Below are positions 28,225-35,951 of a stretch of 64,000 bases of DNA, one piece after another (the first letter of the stretch is position 1; every line of letters begins with the position of its first letter). The translations under genes were made by a program, and so were the position numbers. The DNA lies in assembly GCF_000732925.1 (NCBI RefSeq), contig NZ_CP008953.1, positions 1,674,001 through 1,738,000 of the forward strand. Reading direction: 5' to 3'. The DNA comes from Amycolatopsis japonica. GTDB lineage: Bacteria; Actinomycetota; Actinomycetes; Mycobacteriales; Pseudonocardiaceae. A model generated the notes under the pieces. The model was given only the letters and a program-made list of their open reading frames with translations. It was not told the DNA's origin and made no database searches.

Positions 28225-28945
28225 ACAACTTCCCGAGGCCCCGCCGGACCGGCGGGGCGCCCAGTGCGTGCAGCGCGTCCCAAAGGGTGACCGCGGTGGC
28301 CGTCAGCACGGGTTTGCCGAGGGCGGTTTCGAGGTCTTCGAGCAGGGGCGTCGTGTGCAACGCGGTTTCGGGGATCAGGACGGCTTCGGCGTCTTCGTGG
28401 TCGGCCGCGTTCGCCAATTCGGTGATCCGGCGGCGACCCCAGGTGGAGAGGGCGCGGTCCGAAGGCGCGTCGGCGGAGACCGAATGAACGGTCCAGATTC
28501 CAGCCTCGGCAAGGAAATCGACGAAAGACGCCGTCGTGTCGTGGTGATAGACGGACGCGAGCGCCACCCGCTTGGTCCCGAGGTGGGCCAGTGCGGTGAG
28601 GTAGGCCAAGGAAGTACTGCGCGCGGGAACGCCGAGCCGCTCGCTGAGCACGCTCGCCTGGTCACGCGCGCCGGCGAGGCCGCGTGTGAAACTGCAGCTG
28701 GAGCAGGCCCAGCTGACGACGTCCGGTGTCGTACCGAACCGCGCGGCGGCCGCGAGCCTCTCCGGTGCACCGAGTTCGCGGACGGCTTCGTGCTTTTCGG
28801 CCGGATCGAGGTCGTCGACGCGGCCGATGTTCTCGCCCCACGGGACGTAGGCGAAGTCCACGGTGAGGTCCGGATCCAGTTTTCGCGCGCACGCGAGGAA
28901 ATCGTCCTCGCCGCAGTCCCGCGTCGGGTACAGCAGGCCGATCAC
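28214..28945 (-). CDS. Asp/Glu racemase-superfamily (maleate isomerase-like) protein
   Basis: A 243-residue member of the aspartate/glutamate racemase and arylmalonate decarboxylase/maleate isomerase superfamily. The first catalytic cysteine region is VVSWACSSCSFTRG (about 76-89). The C-terminal counterpart, EAVLIPETALHTTPLLEDLE (about 187-206), has no Cys at the expected second catalytic position but Thr/Ala instead, so racemisation by two cysteines is doubtful; a one-Cys isomerase or decarboxylase is more likely. It starts upstream of the sigma factor 3' end and is followed by a DUF6292-type gene on the same strand. Confidence 0.75.
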   Translation of the reverse strand: MIGLLYPTRDCGEDDFLACARKLDPDLTVDFAYVPWGENIGRVDDLDPAEKHEAVRELGAPERLAAAARFGTTPDVVSWACSSCSFTRGLAGARDQASVLSERLGVPARSTSLAYLTALAHLGTKRVALASVYHHDTTASFVDFLAEAGIWTVHSVSADAPSDRALSTWGRRRITELANAADHEDAEAVLIPETALHTTPLLEDLETALGKPVLTATAVTLWDALHALGAPPVRRGLGKLFSR

Positions 28946-28998
28946 GGCTCACTCCTTCCGGCTCGACGCCCTTCGGAGGTACCCGACGCGAGCCGCCC

Positions 28999-29373
28999 TC
29001 ATTCGGCGGGGACGGCGCGGAAATCCGGCGGGGTGAGCTGCCCGACGCGATGGTCGTCCTCGCGGACGGCCTTGACGAAGCGCGCGACCTCGGCGGGGCG
29101 CGGCGTGGCGGACTTCCCGCCCAGGTAGCGGAGGACGATGAGGTCCTCGCCGGAATGGGTCTCGATCGCCACGGCCCACCCGTGGACCTCGTCCCACAGC
29201 AGGGCGACGTCGCGTTCCGGATGGGTGGCGAGCCGCTCGTCGAGCGCGACGTACGCCGAGACCGGGTCGTCGAGGTCGACGGTGCAGGATTCGAGGCCGA
29301 CGCCGAGCGCCTCGGTGATTTCGCCGAGATAACCCCACACGGCGTCGCGGGTGTGCGGGTGGCGGACAGGCAT
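28999..29373 (-). CDS. DUF6292-type protein
   Basis: A 124-residue single-domain protein of a kind common in Amycolatopsis and relatives (GYLGEITEALGVGLESCTVD, DERLATHPERDVALLWDEVHGW, LIVLRYLGGKSATPRPAEVA). No catalytic motif is visible and no function is known. ATG 29373 is used; TTG 29382, with AGGGA upstream, is an alternative. It lies between the racemase-like gene and hsp20 on the same strand. Confidence 0.7.
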   Translation of the reverse strand: MPVRHPHTRDAVWGYLGEITEALGVGLESCTVDLDDPVSAYVALDERLATHPERDVALLWDEVHGWAVAIETHSGEDLIVLRYLGGKSATPRPAEVARFVKAVREDDHRVGQLTPPDFRAVPAE

Positions 29374-29453
29374 GGTGAGCAACGAGGATTTCCCTTCCTT
29401 CCCCGGTCTCGGTCCGGTGCGGGACCCGGCGGCCCCGCACCGGAGGCGGACAC

Positions 29454-29894
29454 TCAGGCCTGGATCTCCTTGCGGTCGGACGTGGCGCCGGAGATTTCGA
29501 TGCGCCGCGGCTTGGCCTTCTCGGCGATGGGGATCCGCAGGGTCAGCACGCCTGCTTCGTATCCGGCCGCGATGCGGTCGGTGTCGAGGGCGTCGCCGAG
29601 GAACAGCTGGCGCGAGAAGACGCCGAGCGGGCGCTCGGAAACCTGCATCTGGACATCCTTGCCGGGCGTGGGCCGCCGCTCCGCCTTGACCGTCAGGACG
29701 TTGCGTTCGACGTCCAGCTCGATGGCGTCCGCGGCCACGCCGGGAAGGTCGAAGCAGACGACGAACTCGTCGCCGTCGCGGTAGGCGTCCATCGGCATGG
29801 TGGCCGGCTTGGACCAGGTCCCCGGGTTCGCGGCGCCGAACATCTGCTGGGTCAGCCGGTCGAGCTCGCGGAACGGGTCGGTGCGCATCAACAT
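29454..29894 (-). CDS. hsp18: Hsp20/alpha-crystallin small heat-shock protein
   Basis: A 146-residue ATP-independent holdase. N-terminus RTDPFRELDRLTQQMFG, alpha-crystallin domain about 35-135 (DEFVVCFDLPGVAADAIELD, NVLTVKAER, and the hallmark AAGYEAGVLTLRIPI), then a short tail. The polypeptide is of the family's usual length. It is divergent from the HSP18 regulator, with a perfect palindrome in the 106-bp spacer, so expression is probably controlled by that regulator and induced by heat or envelope stress. Confidence 0.93.
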   Translation of the reverse strand: MLMRTDPFRELDRLTQQMFGAANPGTWSKPATMPMDAYRDGDEFVVCFDLPGVAADAIELDVERNVLTVKAERRPTPGKDVQMQVSERPLGVFSRQLFLGDALDTDRIAAGYEAGVLTLRIPIAEKAKPRRIEISGATSDRKEIQA

Positions 29895-29952
29895 CGGGTT
29901 CCACCTCCTGGGTTCGTCGTCTCTGGTGTCAACACGCCCTACTGTTCTAACA

Positions 29953-29971
29953 TGTCATCGAAACGATGACA
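29953..29971. promoter_or_regulatory. palindromic operator between hsp20 and its regulator
   Basis: TGTCATCG-AAA-CGATGACA is a perfect 8-bp inverted repeat; a further half site, GGATGACA, is at 29990-29997 overlapping the regulator's ribosome-binding site. The arrangement fits autoregulation plus control of hsp20. It does not match the HspR box or CIRCE. Confidence 0.55.
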
Positions 29972-30000
29972 ACCACCGAGTCGTCGATAGGATGACAAAG

Positions 30001-30615
30001 ATGAACGAAGACCCCGCCCGGACCGTGCGTGCGGTGCGCGATGTCGTGGTAGAGGCACGCTCCGGCGTCTCGGACCCGGAGCGGCTGTTGGCGGCTTTGA
30101 CGGCGCTGAGGGACGTACGCGAACAACTGGCAGCGTGGGAACCGGAGCTGATCGCGGCGGCACGCGCGGGCGGGACGAGCTGGACCGCGCTCGCCCCGGC
30201 CTTGGGGGTCGCGAGCCGTCAGGCGGCGGAGCGGCGGTTCCTGCGGTTGCGGCCGTCCGTCAGCGGCGAGAGCACGGGCGAGGCGCGGGTCGACGCGGAA
30301 CGGGACCGGCGCGCCGGTGACCGCGCGGTCGCGGAGTGGGCTCGCCGCAATTCGGCGATCCTGCGGCAACTCGCCGGTCAGGCCGGCGCGCTGCCCGGGC
30401 TGGACGCCGAGGCCAGGGAAAGCGCGGACAGGCTGAGCGCCGTGCTCGGCGAGGACGACGTCACCGGTCTCCTCGCCCCGATGGCCGACCTGCGTGCCCG
30501 CTTGCCCCGCGAGCACACCGGATTCGCCGAACGGCTCGGGGAGATCGGCATGCACACCGAGCAGGTCCGGCGGGACGCCGTCGACGACCGGCGGGATCGC
30601 CAATCCTCACGATGA
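30001..30615 (+). CDS. HSP18-type transcriptional regulator
   Basis: A 204-residue helical protein that starts with a long helix (PARTVRAVRDVVVEARSGV, LTALRDVREQLAAWEPELIA) and contains a helix-turn-helix-like region, GTSWTALAPALGVASRQAAE (about 58-77). Proteins of this type lie next to Hsp20 genes in Amycolatopsis and mycobacteria and are annotated as HSP18 regulators. ATG 30001 is preceded by AGGATGA; ATG 29992 is an in-frame alternative. It is divergent from hsp20, and the intervening palindrome is its likely binding site. Confidence 0.8.
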   Translation: MNEDPARTVRAVRDVVVEARSGVSDPERLLAALTALRDVREQLAAWEPELIAAARAGGTSWTALAPALGVASRQAAERRFLRLRPSVSGESTGEARVDAERDRRAGDRAVAEWARRNSAILRQLAGQAGALPGLDAEARESADRLSAVLGEDDVTGLLAPMADLRARLPREHTGFAERLGEIGMHTEQVRRDAVDDRRDRQSSR

Positions 30616-30622
30616 CGCGGGT

Positions 30623-30763
30623 GTGAAACCGGTGCTTGCCGCGCAAGGACTGCGCGGGGAGGCCGCCCGTGCGGCGCTCGACGCGATGGCGCGGGAACGA
30701 GGGCTGCCGATCAAGCGGTGCGCCGCGCTCATCGTGGCGGCCGTCGACGGCCGGACGGGATAG
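30623..30763 (+). CDS. possible 46-residue ANTAR-tail-like ORF
   Basis: A short frame from GTG 30623 reads KPVLAAQGLRGEAARAALDA, then MARERGLPIKRCAALIVAAV. The second half resembles the last helices of ANTAR domains, without the preceding AKGIL segment. No good ribosome-binding site is seen and the start lies close to the stop of the HSP18 regulator. It may be a remnant or a real small protein; I cannot decide. Confidence 0.25.
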   Translation: MKPVLAAQGLRGEAARAALDAMARERGLPIKRCAALIVAAVDGRTG

Positions 30764-30791
30764 CCCGCCGACGCGTCCGAGGTGCGTGGGC

Positions 30792-30836
30792 CGAAGGCTC
30801 CCTTCGCCGCGTGTGATGCGACAAAAGGAGCCTTCG
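30792..30836. terminator. CGAAGGCTCC hairpin
   Basis: CGAAGGCTCC at 30792-30801 pairs with GGAGCCTTCG at 30827-30836, with two further T-A pairs inside after one mismatch, around a loop of about 19 nt. It lies 33 bp beyond the stop of the small peptide gene at 30870 and also downstream of the plus-strand genes, so it may serve as terminator for both directions. Confidence 0.5.
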
Positions 30837-30869
30837 CCCCCCCGCCGTCCGGGTGGTCGTGAGTGTCCG

Positions 30870-30995
30870 CTACTGGCAGGCTTCGCAGTCCGGGTCGTCG
30901 ATGCGGCAGGCGGCGCCGTCGGTGAGCGGGAAGTCGAAATCGTCGAGCGCGGGGACGGCCAGAGCGGTCTCTTCCGGCGTGGCGGTGGCGGACAT
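30870..30995 (-). CDS. 41-residue Cys-ending peptide, possible RiPP precursor
   Basis: A short ORF with a very good ribosome-binding site (GAGGGAGAG, 6 bp before the ATG at 30995). The N-terminal two-thirds is acidic and Ala-rich (MSATATPEETALAVPALDDF), followed by DFPLTDGAACRIDDPDCEACQ at the end, with three Cys in the last twelve residues. This leader/core layout resembles ribosomal peptide natural product precursors, and DDFDF recalls the FxLD leader motif of some lanthipeptides. No modifying enzyme (LanM, radical SAM, YcaO, cyclase) is encoded in the window, so it would be an orphan precursor. It follows the nucleotidyltransferase gene by 82 bp. Confidence 0.55.
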   Translation of the reverse strand: MSATATPEETALAVPALDDFDFPLTDGAACRIDDPDCEACQ

Positions 30996-31077
30996 GTCTC
31001 TCCCTCGGTACGGAACTGGTCTCATCTCTCTGTAGCGCTGAAGATCGCCGGTCATTCCGTGACCCGCGCCACAACGC

Positions 31078-31818
31078 TCAGACCGTTCGGAACAGCGCTT
31101 CCGCGTCGTCCACCGCCTTCGCGAGGACATCCGCGCGCAACCCGGCGAGGATGGTGTCCATCTCACGCAGGCCTGCGCGCCGCAGCAGCCGTTTCTCGTT
31201 GGTGACCCACTCGCCGCGGGCTGCGAGGACCGCGTGCGCCGTCTCCATGGCGGCGGTGGCCAGCGCGCCCGCGACCTCCGTGGCCTGCCCGCGCGGGACG
31301 AAGGCGCCGCGGGTGTAGCGCAGCGTCAGTTCGGCGCGGCCCCGCCACATCGCCGGAGCCGTCTCCCGTAACGCTTCCGGGTAGTCCGGCCGCGGCAGGT
31401 CGCCGCGCAGCACGCGGTTGACCGCGAGTTCCGCGACGGGCAGGTAGCTCGGGACACCCGCGAGGTGGAACATCAGCGGCTCCCAATGGAACCGGCCTTG
31501 CCGTGCTTCGGCGAGATGGTGCTCAACGGCGTCCAGGTCGCGGTAGTGGACGTCGACCTGCCTGCCGTCGATCGTGAGCCAGGCGCCGCCGTTGAACACG
31601 CCGCCGCCCCAGGCGCCGATTTCGGAGATTTCGCCGTCCCAGCCGACGGCGCGCAGGTCGGCCGGGTCGAAGCCGCCGCGGTAGTAGACGGCGAAATCCC
31701 AGTCGCTGCCGGGACCGTGGGTGTCCTGGGCGCGGGATCCGCCGAGCGTGACGGCGTGCACGGCGGGCAGCGCGGCGAGGCCGTCGGCCACGTGGGCAAG
31801 GAAGGTGTCGTCGTTCAT
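31078..31818 (-). CDS. nucleotidyltransferase-domain protein
   Basis: A 246-residue protein. The polymerase-beta-like fold motif is clear: LGGSRAQDTHGPGSDWDFAVYY (about 25-46) supplies the Gly-Ser and the Asp-x-Asp metal ligands, and QVDVHYRDL (about 87-95) gives the third acidic residue. A C-terminal helical domain follows. The layout is that of aminoglycoside-nucleotidyltransferase-like or DUF4037-type proteins; the acceptor is unknown. ATG 31818 fits the beginning of the domain. It is upstream of the small Cys-ending peptide on the same strand. Confidence 0.78.
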   Translation of the reverse strand: MNDDTFLAHVADGLAALPAVHAVTLGGSRAQDTHGPGSDWDFAVYYRGGFDPADLRAVGWDGEISEIGAWGGGVFNGGAWLTIDGRQVDVHYRDLDAVEHHLAEARQGRFHWEPLMFHLAGVPSYLPVAELAVNRVLRGDLPRPDYPEALRETAPAMWRGRAELTLRYTRGAFVPRGQATEVAGALATAAMETAHAVLAARGEWVTNEKRLLRRAGLREMDTILAGLRADVLAKAVDDAEALFRTV

Positions 31819-31904
31819 CGCGTGCAGATCGTAAGACCGTCTCCCGCGCCGAAGCGACGGGTTTTGAGCGCGCGAGCCCGTGTCCGCGCCCGTACGCTCG
31901 AACG

Positions 31905-32381
31905 ATGACCACGATCCCGGGAAGACTCCGTGCGCCGCTGGCGTTCCTTCCGTTCCTGGCGGCGGTCGCGGTGGTGGCGGTCGTCGGCGGGCTCGCCGCG
32001 GCCGGCGCCCGCTCTGTCTACAGTGGACTCGAACTGCCGTCGTTCGCGCCACCCGCCTGGCTCTTCGGTCCGGTGTGGACGGTCCTGTACCTCGCGATCG
32101 CGTTGTCGGGCTGGCTGTACTGGAAATCCGGCGGCGACCGCCGGTCCTTGATCTGGTACGCGGCACAACTGGCCCTGAACGCGGCTTGGACGCCGCTGTT
32201 CTTCGCGGCGGGTGCGTACGGCGTGGCATTGGTGGACATCGTCCTGCTCGACGTCGCGATCGTCGTCACCGCGCTGTACTTCCGCCGGTCTTCCCGGGTT
32301 TCGGCCGCGTTGCTGGTGCCGTACCTCGCCTGGACGCTGTACGCGACCGCGCTCACCGCCGCGATCGTCGTGCTCAACTGA
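31905..32381 (+). CDS. TspO/MBR-family membrane protein
   Basis: A 158-residue protein with five predicted helices and the TspO signature: LPSFAPPAWLFGPVWTVLYL (about 44-63) and AAQLALNAAWTPLFF (about 87-101). The family binds tetrapyrroles and other hydrophobic ligands in bacterial membranes and is linked to stress. It ends 8 bp inside the convergent eccE gene. No tetrapyrrole gene is nearby. Confidence 0.92.
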   Translation: MTTIPGRLRAPLAFLPFLAAVAVVAVVGGLAAAGARSVYSGLELPSFAPPAWLFGPVWTVLYLAIALSGWLYWKSGGDRRSLIWYAAQLALNAAWTPLFFAAGAYGVALVDIVLLDVAIVVTALYFRRSSRVSAALLVPYLAWTLYATALTAAIVVLN

Positions 32382-33693
32382 TCCCGATCGGCAGGGTGGC
32401 GGCCACTCCCTTGGCGTGCCTGCCGTCGAGCCGCTCCAGCGTGATCCCGCCCCGGCGCGCGGCGAGTTCCAGGTCCCGCACCGCGTGGTCCACCGCCTGG
32501 ACCCCCGCGGCCGCGACCCGGATCGCGGCGCTGACGCGGGGTTCGGTCTCGGCGGCGCTCCGGCGCGCGGTCACGGCCAGGGTCACCGCGGACCCGGGGG
32601 CGGCGGCGAGCAGACGGCGTGACAGATCCGCCGCGAGCACCGGGGGCAGCGCGTCCCAGCCGTCGAGGCGGAAAGTCGCCTGGCTGATCGGCCCGCTGTG
32701 CCAGAACCGCCAGTCTTCGCGGATCCGTGACCGGCCCGCCGTGACGTGCGCCAGCGACGCGAGGGTGCCGAGGACCTCGTTTTCGCTGAGCGCCCGCACC
32801 GGCAGGCCGTCGCGGCGAAGCTGCCGCCGCACCCGCCTGACCGTGTTCCCGAGCGCCTGCCGCACATCGGCGTCGCGGTGGACGTCGGCGGTGCGCAGTG
32901 CCTGCAGCGCGACCCAGCCCCGTGGCGGCCGGGAGCGGTCCGCGCCGACGTGGTGGATGACCTGCGCGGCGACGTCCAGGGCCTGCTCGCGGGACGGCGG
33001 CGGCAGCAACATCGGCGGCGACGGCATCGGCTGCTCGCGGGCGGCGGATTTCGGTTGCAGCACAGCGGTGATCCCGTCGGCTCGGCTGACCATGAACACC
33101 GTCTCGTCGCCGATCTCGCCGGTGATCCCCGTCGCTTCCGGCGAAAGCAGACCCAGCAGCGCACGGCCCGCTTCGCCCGCTTGCCGGAGATCCCGGTCGC
33201 GGTCGCGGGTCAGGTAGCCCGACGCCGAACCGAGCCAGGCATAGAGCCAGCGTCCGCGAATCCGCACGGCGGTCAGCGCGAGCACCACCACGGCGGCGGT
33301 GACCACCGCGGCCGCCAGCGGCCAGGGCCGCCCCGCCACCAGGACCAGCGCGACGAGCACGAGTTGCCAGCAGACGATCTGCGCCACCCCGATCCCGACC
33401 GGCCGACCTTGCCGGCGTCCTCGGCCGGGCGACGGCGGATTCGGCCGCGGCGGACCGGGCGCGGGGGCGGGAACGGGCGCCGCCGCGGACCAGCGCGGTC
33501 GCTGCTCCGCCTGTCGAGCCGCCGTGAGCGCGGCCAAAGCGGCCTCACGGGCGGCGGCCCGCGCGGCGGGTGCGGCGTAGGCGAGCGGATCGGCCATGGC
33601 CTGTGCCCGCGGTACGGCCGGGGCGATCGGGGGAAGCGGCAGAGGTGCCGCGGGGTACCGCCCGTCCGTCCTCGCCGCGCCGAGATCGGTCAT
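32374..33693 (-). CDS. eccE: type VII secretion protein EccE
   Basis: A 439-residue membrane component of the ESX complex. After about 100 residues of Ala/Pro-rich leader there are two adjacent membrane helices (GIGVAQIVCWQLVLVALVLV and AAAVVTAAVVVLALTAV, about 101-145), then the EccE domain, whose typical elements include GDETVFMVSRADGITAVLQP and WRFWHSGPISQATFRL. In mycobacteria EccE forms the periphery of the EccBCDE membrane complex. Here it stands apart from eccB/C/D, divergent from the fibronectin-III gene and 8 kb from eccD, but within the same secretion locus. Mature function depends on the other components found at 41.7-52.1 kb. Confidence 0.8.
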   Translation of the reverse strand: MTDLGAARTDGRYPAAPLPLPPIAPAVPRAQAMADPLAYAAPAARAAAREAALAALTAARQAEQRPRWSAAAPVPAPAPGPPRPNPPSPGRGRRQGRPVGIGVAQIVCWQLVLVALVLVAGRPWPLAAAVVTAAVVVLALTAVRIRGRWLYAWLGSASGYLTRDRDRDLRQAGEAGRALLGLLSPEATGITGEIGDETVFMVSRADGITAVLQPKSAAREQPMPSPPMLLPPPSREQALDVAAQVIHHVGADRSRPPRGWVALQALRTADVHRDADVRQALGNTVRRVRRQLRRDGLPVRALSENEVLGTLASLAHVTAGRSRIREDWRFWHSGPISQATFRLDGWDALPPVLAADLSRRLLAAAPGSAVTLAVTARRSAAETEPRVSAAIRVAAAGVQAVDHAVRDLELAARRGGITLERLDGRHAKGVAATLPIGIS

Positions 33694-33747
33694 CGTCCTG
33701 CCTCCTCGAACCGGGTCTGCTCAGCGTCCCCGGCGAACATGAGGTTT

Positions 33748-33793
33748 CGATGACACGGCGTCCGCGAGCACGGGACAGGCTGTTTCATCGAAA
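33748..33793. promoter_or_regulatory. CGATGACA/TTTCATCGAAA elements before the FN3 gene
   Basis: CGATGACA (33748-33755) and TTTCATCGAAA (33783-33793) lie in the spacer between eccE and the fibronectin-III gene. They match the half sites and centre of the hsp20 palindrome at 29953-29971. This might indicate shared regulation; chance similarity is possible. Confidence 0.25.
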
Positions 33794-33821
33794 TTTCATG
33801 GTCGCTCTCTAGCTTGATCGC

Positions 33822-35951
33822 GTGAACACCGACGAGCGGGGCACGAAGCGGTTCAGCGTGGTCGCCAGGACGAGAATGGCCGTTGCGCTGGTGGTCGCGG
33901 GCTGCCTGGCGCTGATCGGGCTGGCCGTGACCGGACAGGCGGCGACGCCGGAACGGCTGGAGTTCGTCCAGGTCGGCCACTGGGTCTACAACGACGCCGC
34001 CCAGTCCGCGTTCCACGTCGACGGCTCGACGAACCGCGTCGACGCGCGCGCGGACGTGCCCGGCGCGAACGGCAGCCAGGTCGCGCAGGGCGACGGCTCC
34101 GGTTACGTGGTCGAGCGGAACCGCATCACGGAGTTCGACAAGGCGACGTTGAGCGTGGAGGAGTCCACGCCGCCGCCCGCACCGGAAACACCGTTCGTGA
34201 TGGAGATCGCGGGCGGCCCGTACCTGGTCTACCGCAACGCCGGGCAGATCGTGCGGCTCGGGGACCCGGCCGCGACAGTGCCCGCAGGGGGGCCACTGTC
34301 CCGGCCGGTCGCGACCACCGACGGGACGGTGTGGGCGCACCGTGTCGACAGCGGCGCGATCTGCGATCTGCCCAAGGGCACCGCCGTCATGACCTGCCCC
34401 GCGCAGCTTCCGCCGGGGCACGGCGGCGGGCTCACCCTCGTCGGCGACCGGCCGGTCGTGCTCGACACCACCGGCGACAGCCTCCACCGCGTCGGCCCGG
34501 ACGGGCTCGGCGACGGACTTCCGCTCGGTATCAAGCTTTCGCCGTCGGCACAGGTCGCCAACAGCGCCGTCGGCGACCGGCTGGCCATCGCCGACCCCGA
34601 GCGCAACCAGCTCCACCTCATCGACATCAGCGGCCTCGACCAGGACCGTCCTTCCGCGAAGCCGATTTCGGTCGAGCTGACCAAGGGCAGCCGGTTCAAC
34701 GGCCCGCTCTCGTCCTCGAACGTCGTCGCCATGGTCGACGAGACCCGCGGCGAGGTGCTGACCTACGACGCCGCGGGCAAGCTCAAGTCCACCGCGAAGG
34801 TGCCGGGCCAGGGCACGCCGCCGAGGCTCGCCAAGGGCGAGGACAACCGCATCTACGTCGACAGTTCCGACGGCTCGCACGTGCTGGTCGTCAACGGTGA
34901 CGACGGCTCGGTGGTCGACGTCGACGTCGACAAGGCGGCCAACACCCAGACCGCCGGCGCGCCGTCGGCCGATCCGGAACCGTCCGGCGACCAGCCCCCG
35001 CCTCAGCAGGACCAGCGACAGCAGGCGCCGCCGAACACCCAGCAGGCGCCCCCGCCGGTGGCGAAGGCGACTCCGCCCGGCGCGCCGAGGAAGCTGAGCG
35101 CGAGTTCGGGGGACGGCTCGATCAAGGTCTCGTGGAGCCCGGCGGCGGACAACGGCGCGCGGATCACCGGCTACCGGGTGTCCTGGCCCGGCGGTTCGAC
35201 CCGGGTGGGCGGATCGTCGCGGGGGACCACGATTTCGGGGCTGACCAACGGAACCCCGTACGTGGTCACCGTGGTCGCGGAGAACTCGGCGGGCCTCGGG
35301 GTCGGCGCCAGCGCCAAGGCGGTCATCCCGGGACCCGTGAACAGGCCTGCCACGGCACCGGTCGTCACCGCGAACGCCACCGCCGCCGGCAAGGTTTCGG
35401 TGAGCTGGACCCAGCCCGACCTCCGCGGCGGCACGCTCGTGCACTACCTGGTGAGCGTGACGGGCAAGGGGCAGCGCACGGTTTCGGCCACGTCGGCGGA
35501 GTTCACCGGGGTCACCGGCACCGCGACCGTCACGGTCCGCGCGGTGACGAAGTTCGGTTCGGGAGCGGCGATCAACGGCGCCGCCGGGAGCCGGAAGGTC
35601 ACCGTGCCGGTGGCCTCGGGACCACCGACGATCACGATCACCCAGGTGCGGAGCAAGGACAACGCATTGCTGGTTTCCGTGAACGCCAACGGGAAAGGTG
35701 TCTCCGCGACCTGCACGGCCGAGTTCTTCAGCGAGACCAAGCCGACGGCCTGTTCCGGGGCAACGACCCTGACCATCTCCAACGTCGCCTGGATCGGCTC
35801 CATCACGATCACCGCGACCATCAAGACCTCCGCGGGTACCGCCACGGACACTTGGCGAGGTGTGCCCACGGTGAACGGCGGCGCGCTCGTCTGGCTCGGC
35901 CCGATGGCCTTGGTGGGCCTGCGCCGACGAAAGGAAAAGGAACTTCTGTGA
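33822..35951 (+). CDS. membrane-anchored fibronectin type III / beta-propeller-like protein
   Basis: A 709-residue extracytoplasmic protein. An N-terminal membrane helix (MAVALVVAGCLALIGLAVTG, about 13-32) is followed by about 330 residues of beta-rich, repeat-like sequence (NRVDARADV, HRVDSGAICDLP, RVGPDGLGDGLPL) that suggests a propeller, then a Pro/Gln linker (about 385-415) and fibronectin-III domains (one clear at about 417-500, RKLSASSGDGSIKVSWSPAA; a second at about 505-595), ending with a short hydrophobic segment and RRRKEKE, a membrane stop. It heads an operon with a MoxR ATPase, DUF58 and transglutaminase-like proteins (GTG overlap of 4 bp). It may organise the cell-surface side of the secretion system; unproven. 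Confidence 0.8.
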   Translation: MNTDERGTKRFSVVARTRMAVALVVAGCLALIGLAVTGQAATPERLEFVQVGHWVYNDAAQSAFHVDGSTNRVDARADVPGANGSQVAQGDGSGYVVERNRITEFDKATLSVEESTPPPAPETPFVMEIAGGPYLVYRNAGQIVRLGDPAATVPAGGPLSRPVATTDGTVWAHRVDSGAICDLPKGTAVMTCPAQLPPGHGGGLTLVGDRPVVLDTTGDSLHRVGPDGLGDGLPLGIKLSPSAQVANSAVGDRLAIADPERNQLHLIDISGLDQDRPSAKPISVELTKGSRFNGPLSSSNVVAMVDETRGEVLTYDAAGKLKSTAKVPGQGTPPRLAKGEDNRIYVDSSDGSHVLVVNGDDGSVVDVDVDKAANTQTAGAPSADPEPSGDQPPPQQDQRQQAPPNTQQAPPPVAKATPPGAPRKLSASSGDGSIKVSWSPAADNGARITGYRVSWPGGSTRVGGSSRGTTISGLTNGTPYVVTVVAENSAGLGVGASAKAVIPGPVNRPATAPVVTANATAAGKVSVSWTQPDLRGGTLVHYLVSVTGKGQRTVSATSAEFTGVTGTATVTVRAVTKFGSGAAINGAAGSRKVTVPVASGPPTITITQVRSKDNALLVSVNANGKGVSATCTAEFFSETKPTACSGATTLTISNVAWIGSITITATIKTSAGTATDTWRGVPTVNGGALVWLGPMALVGLRRRKEKELL

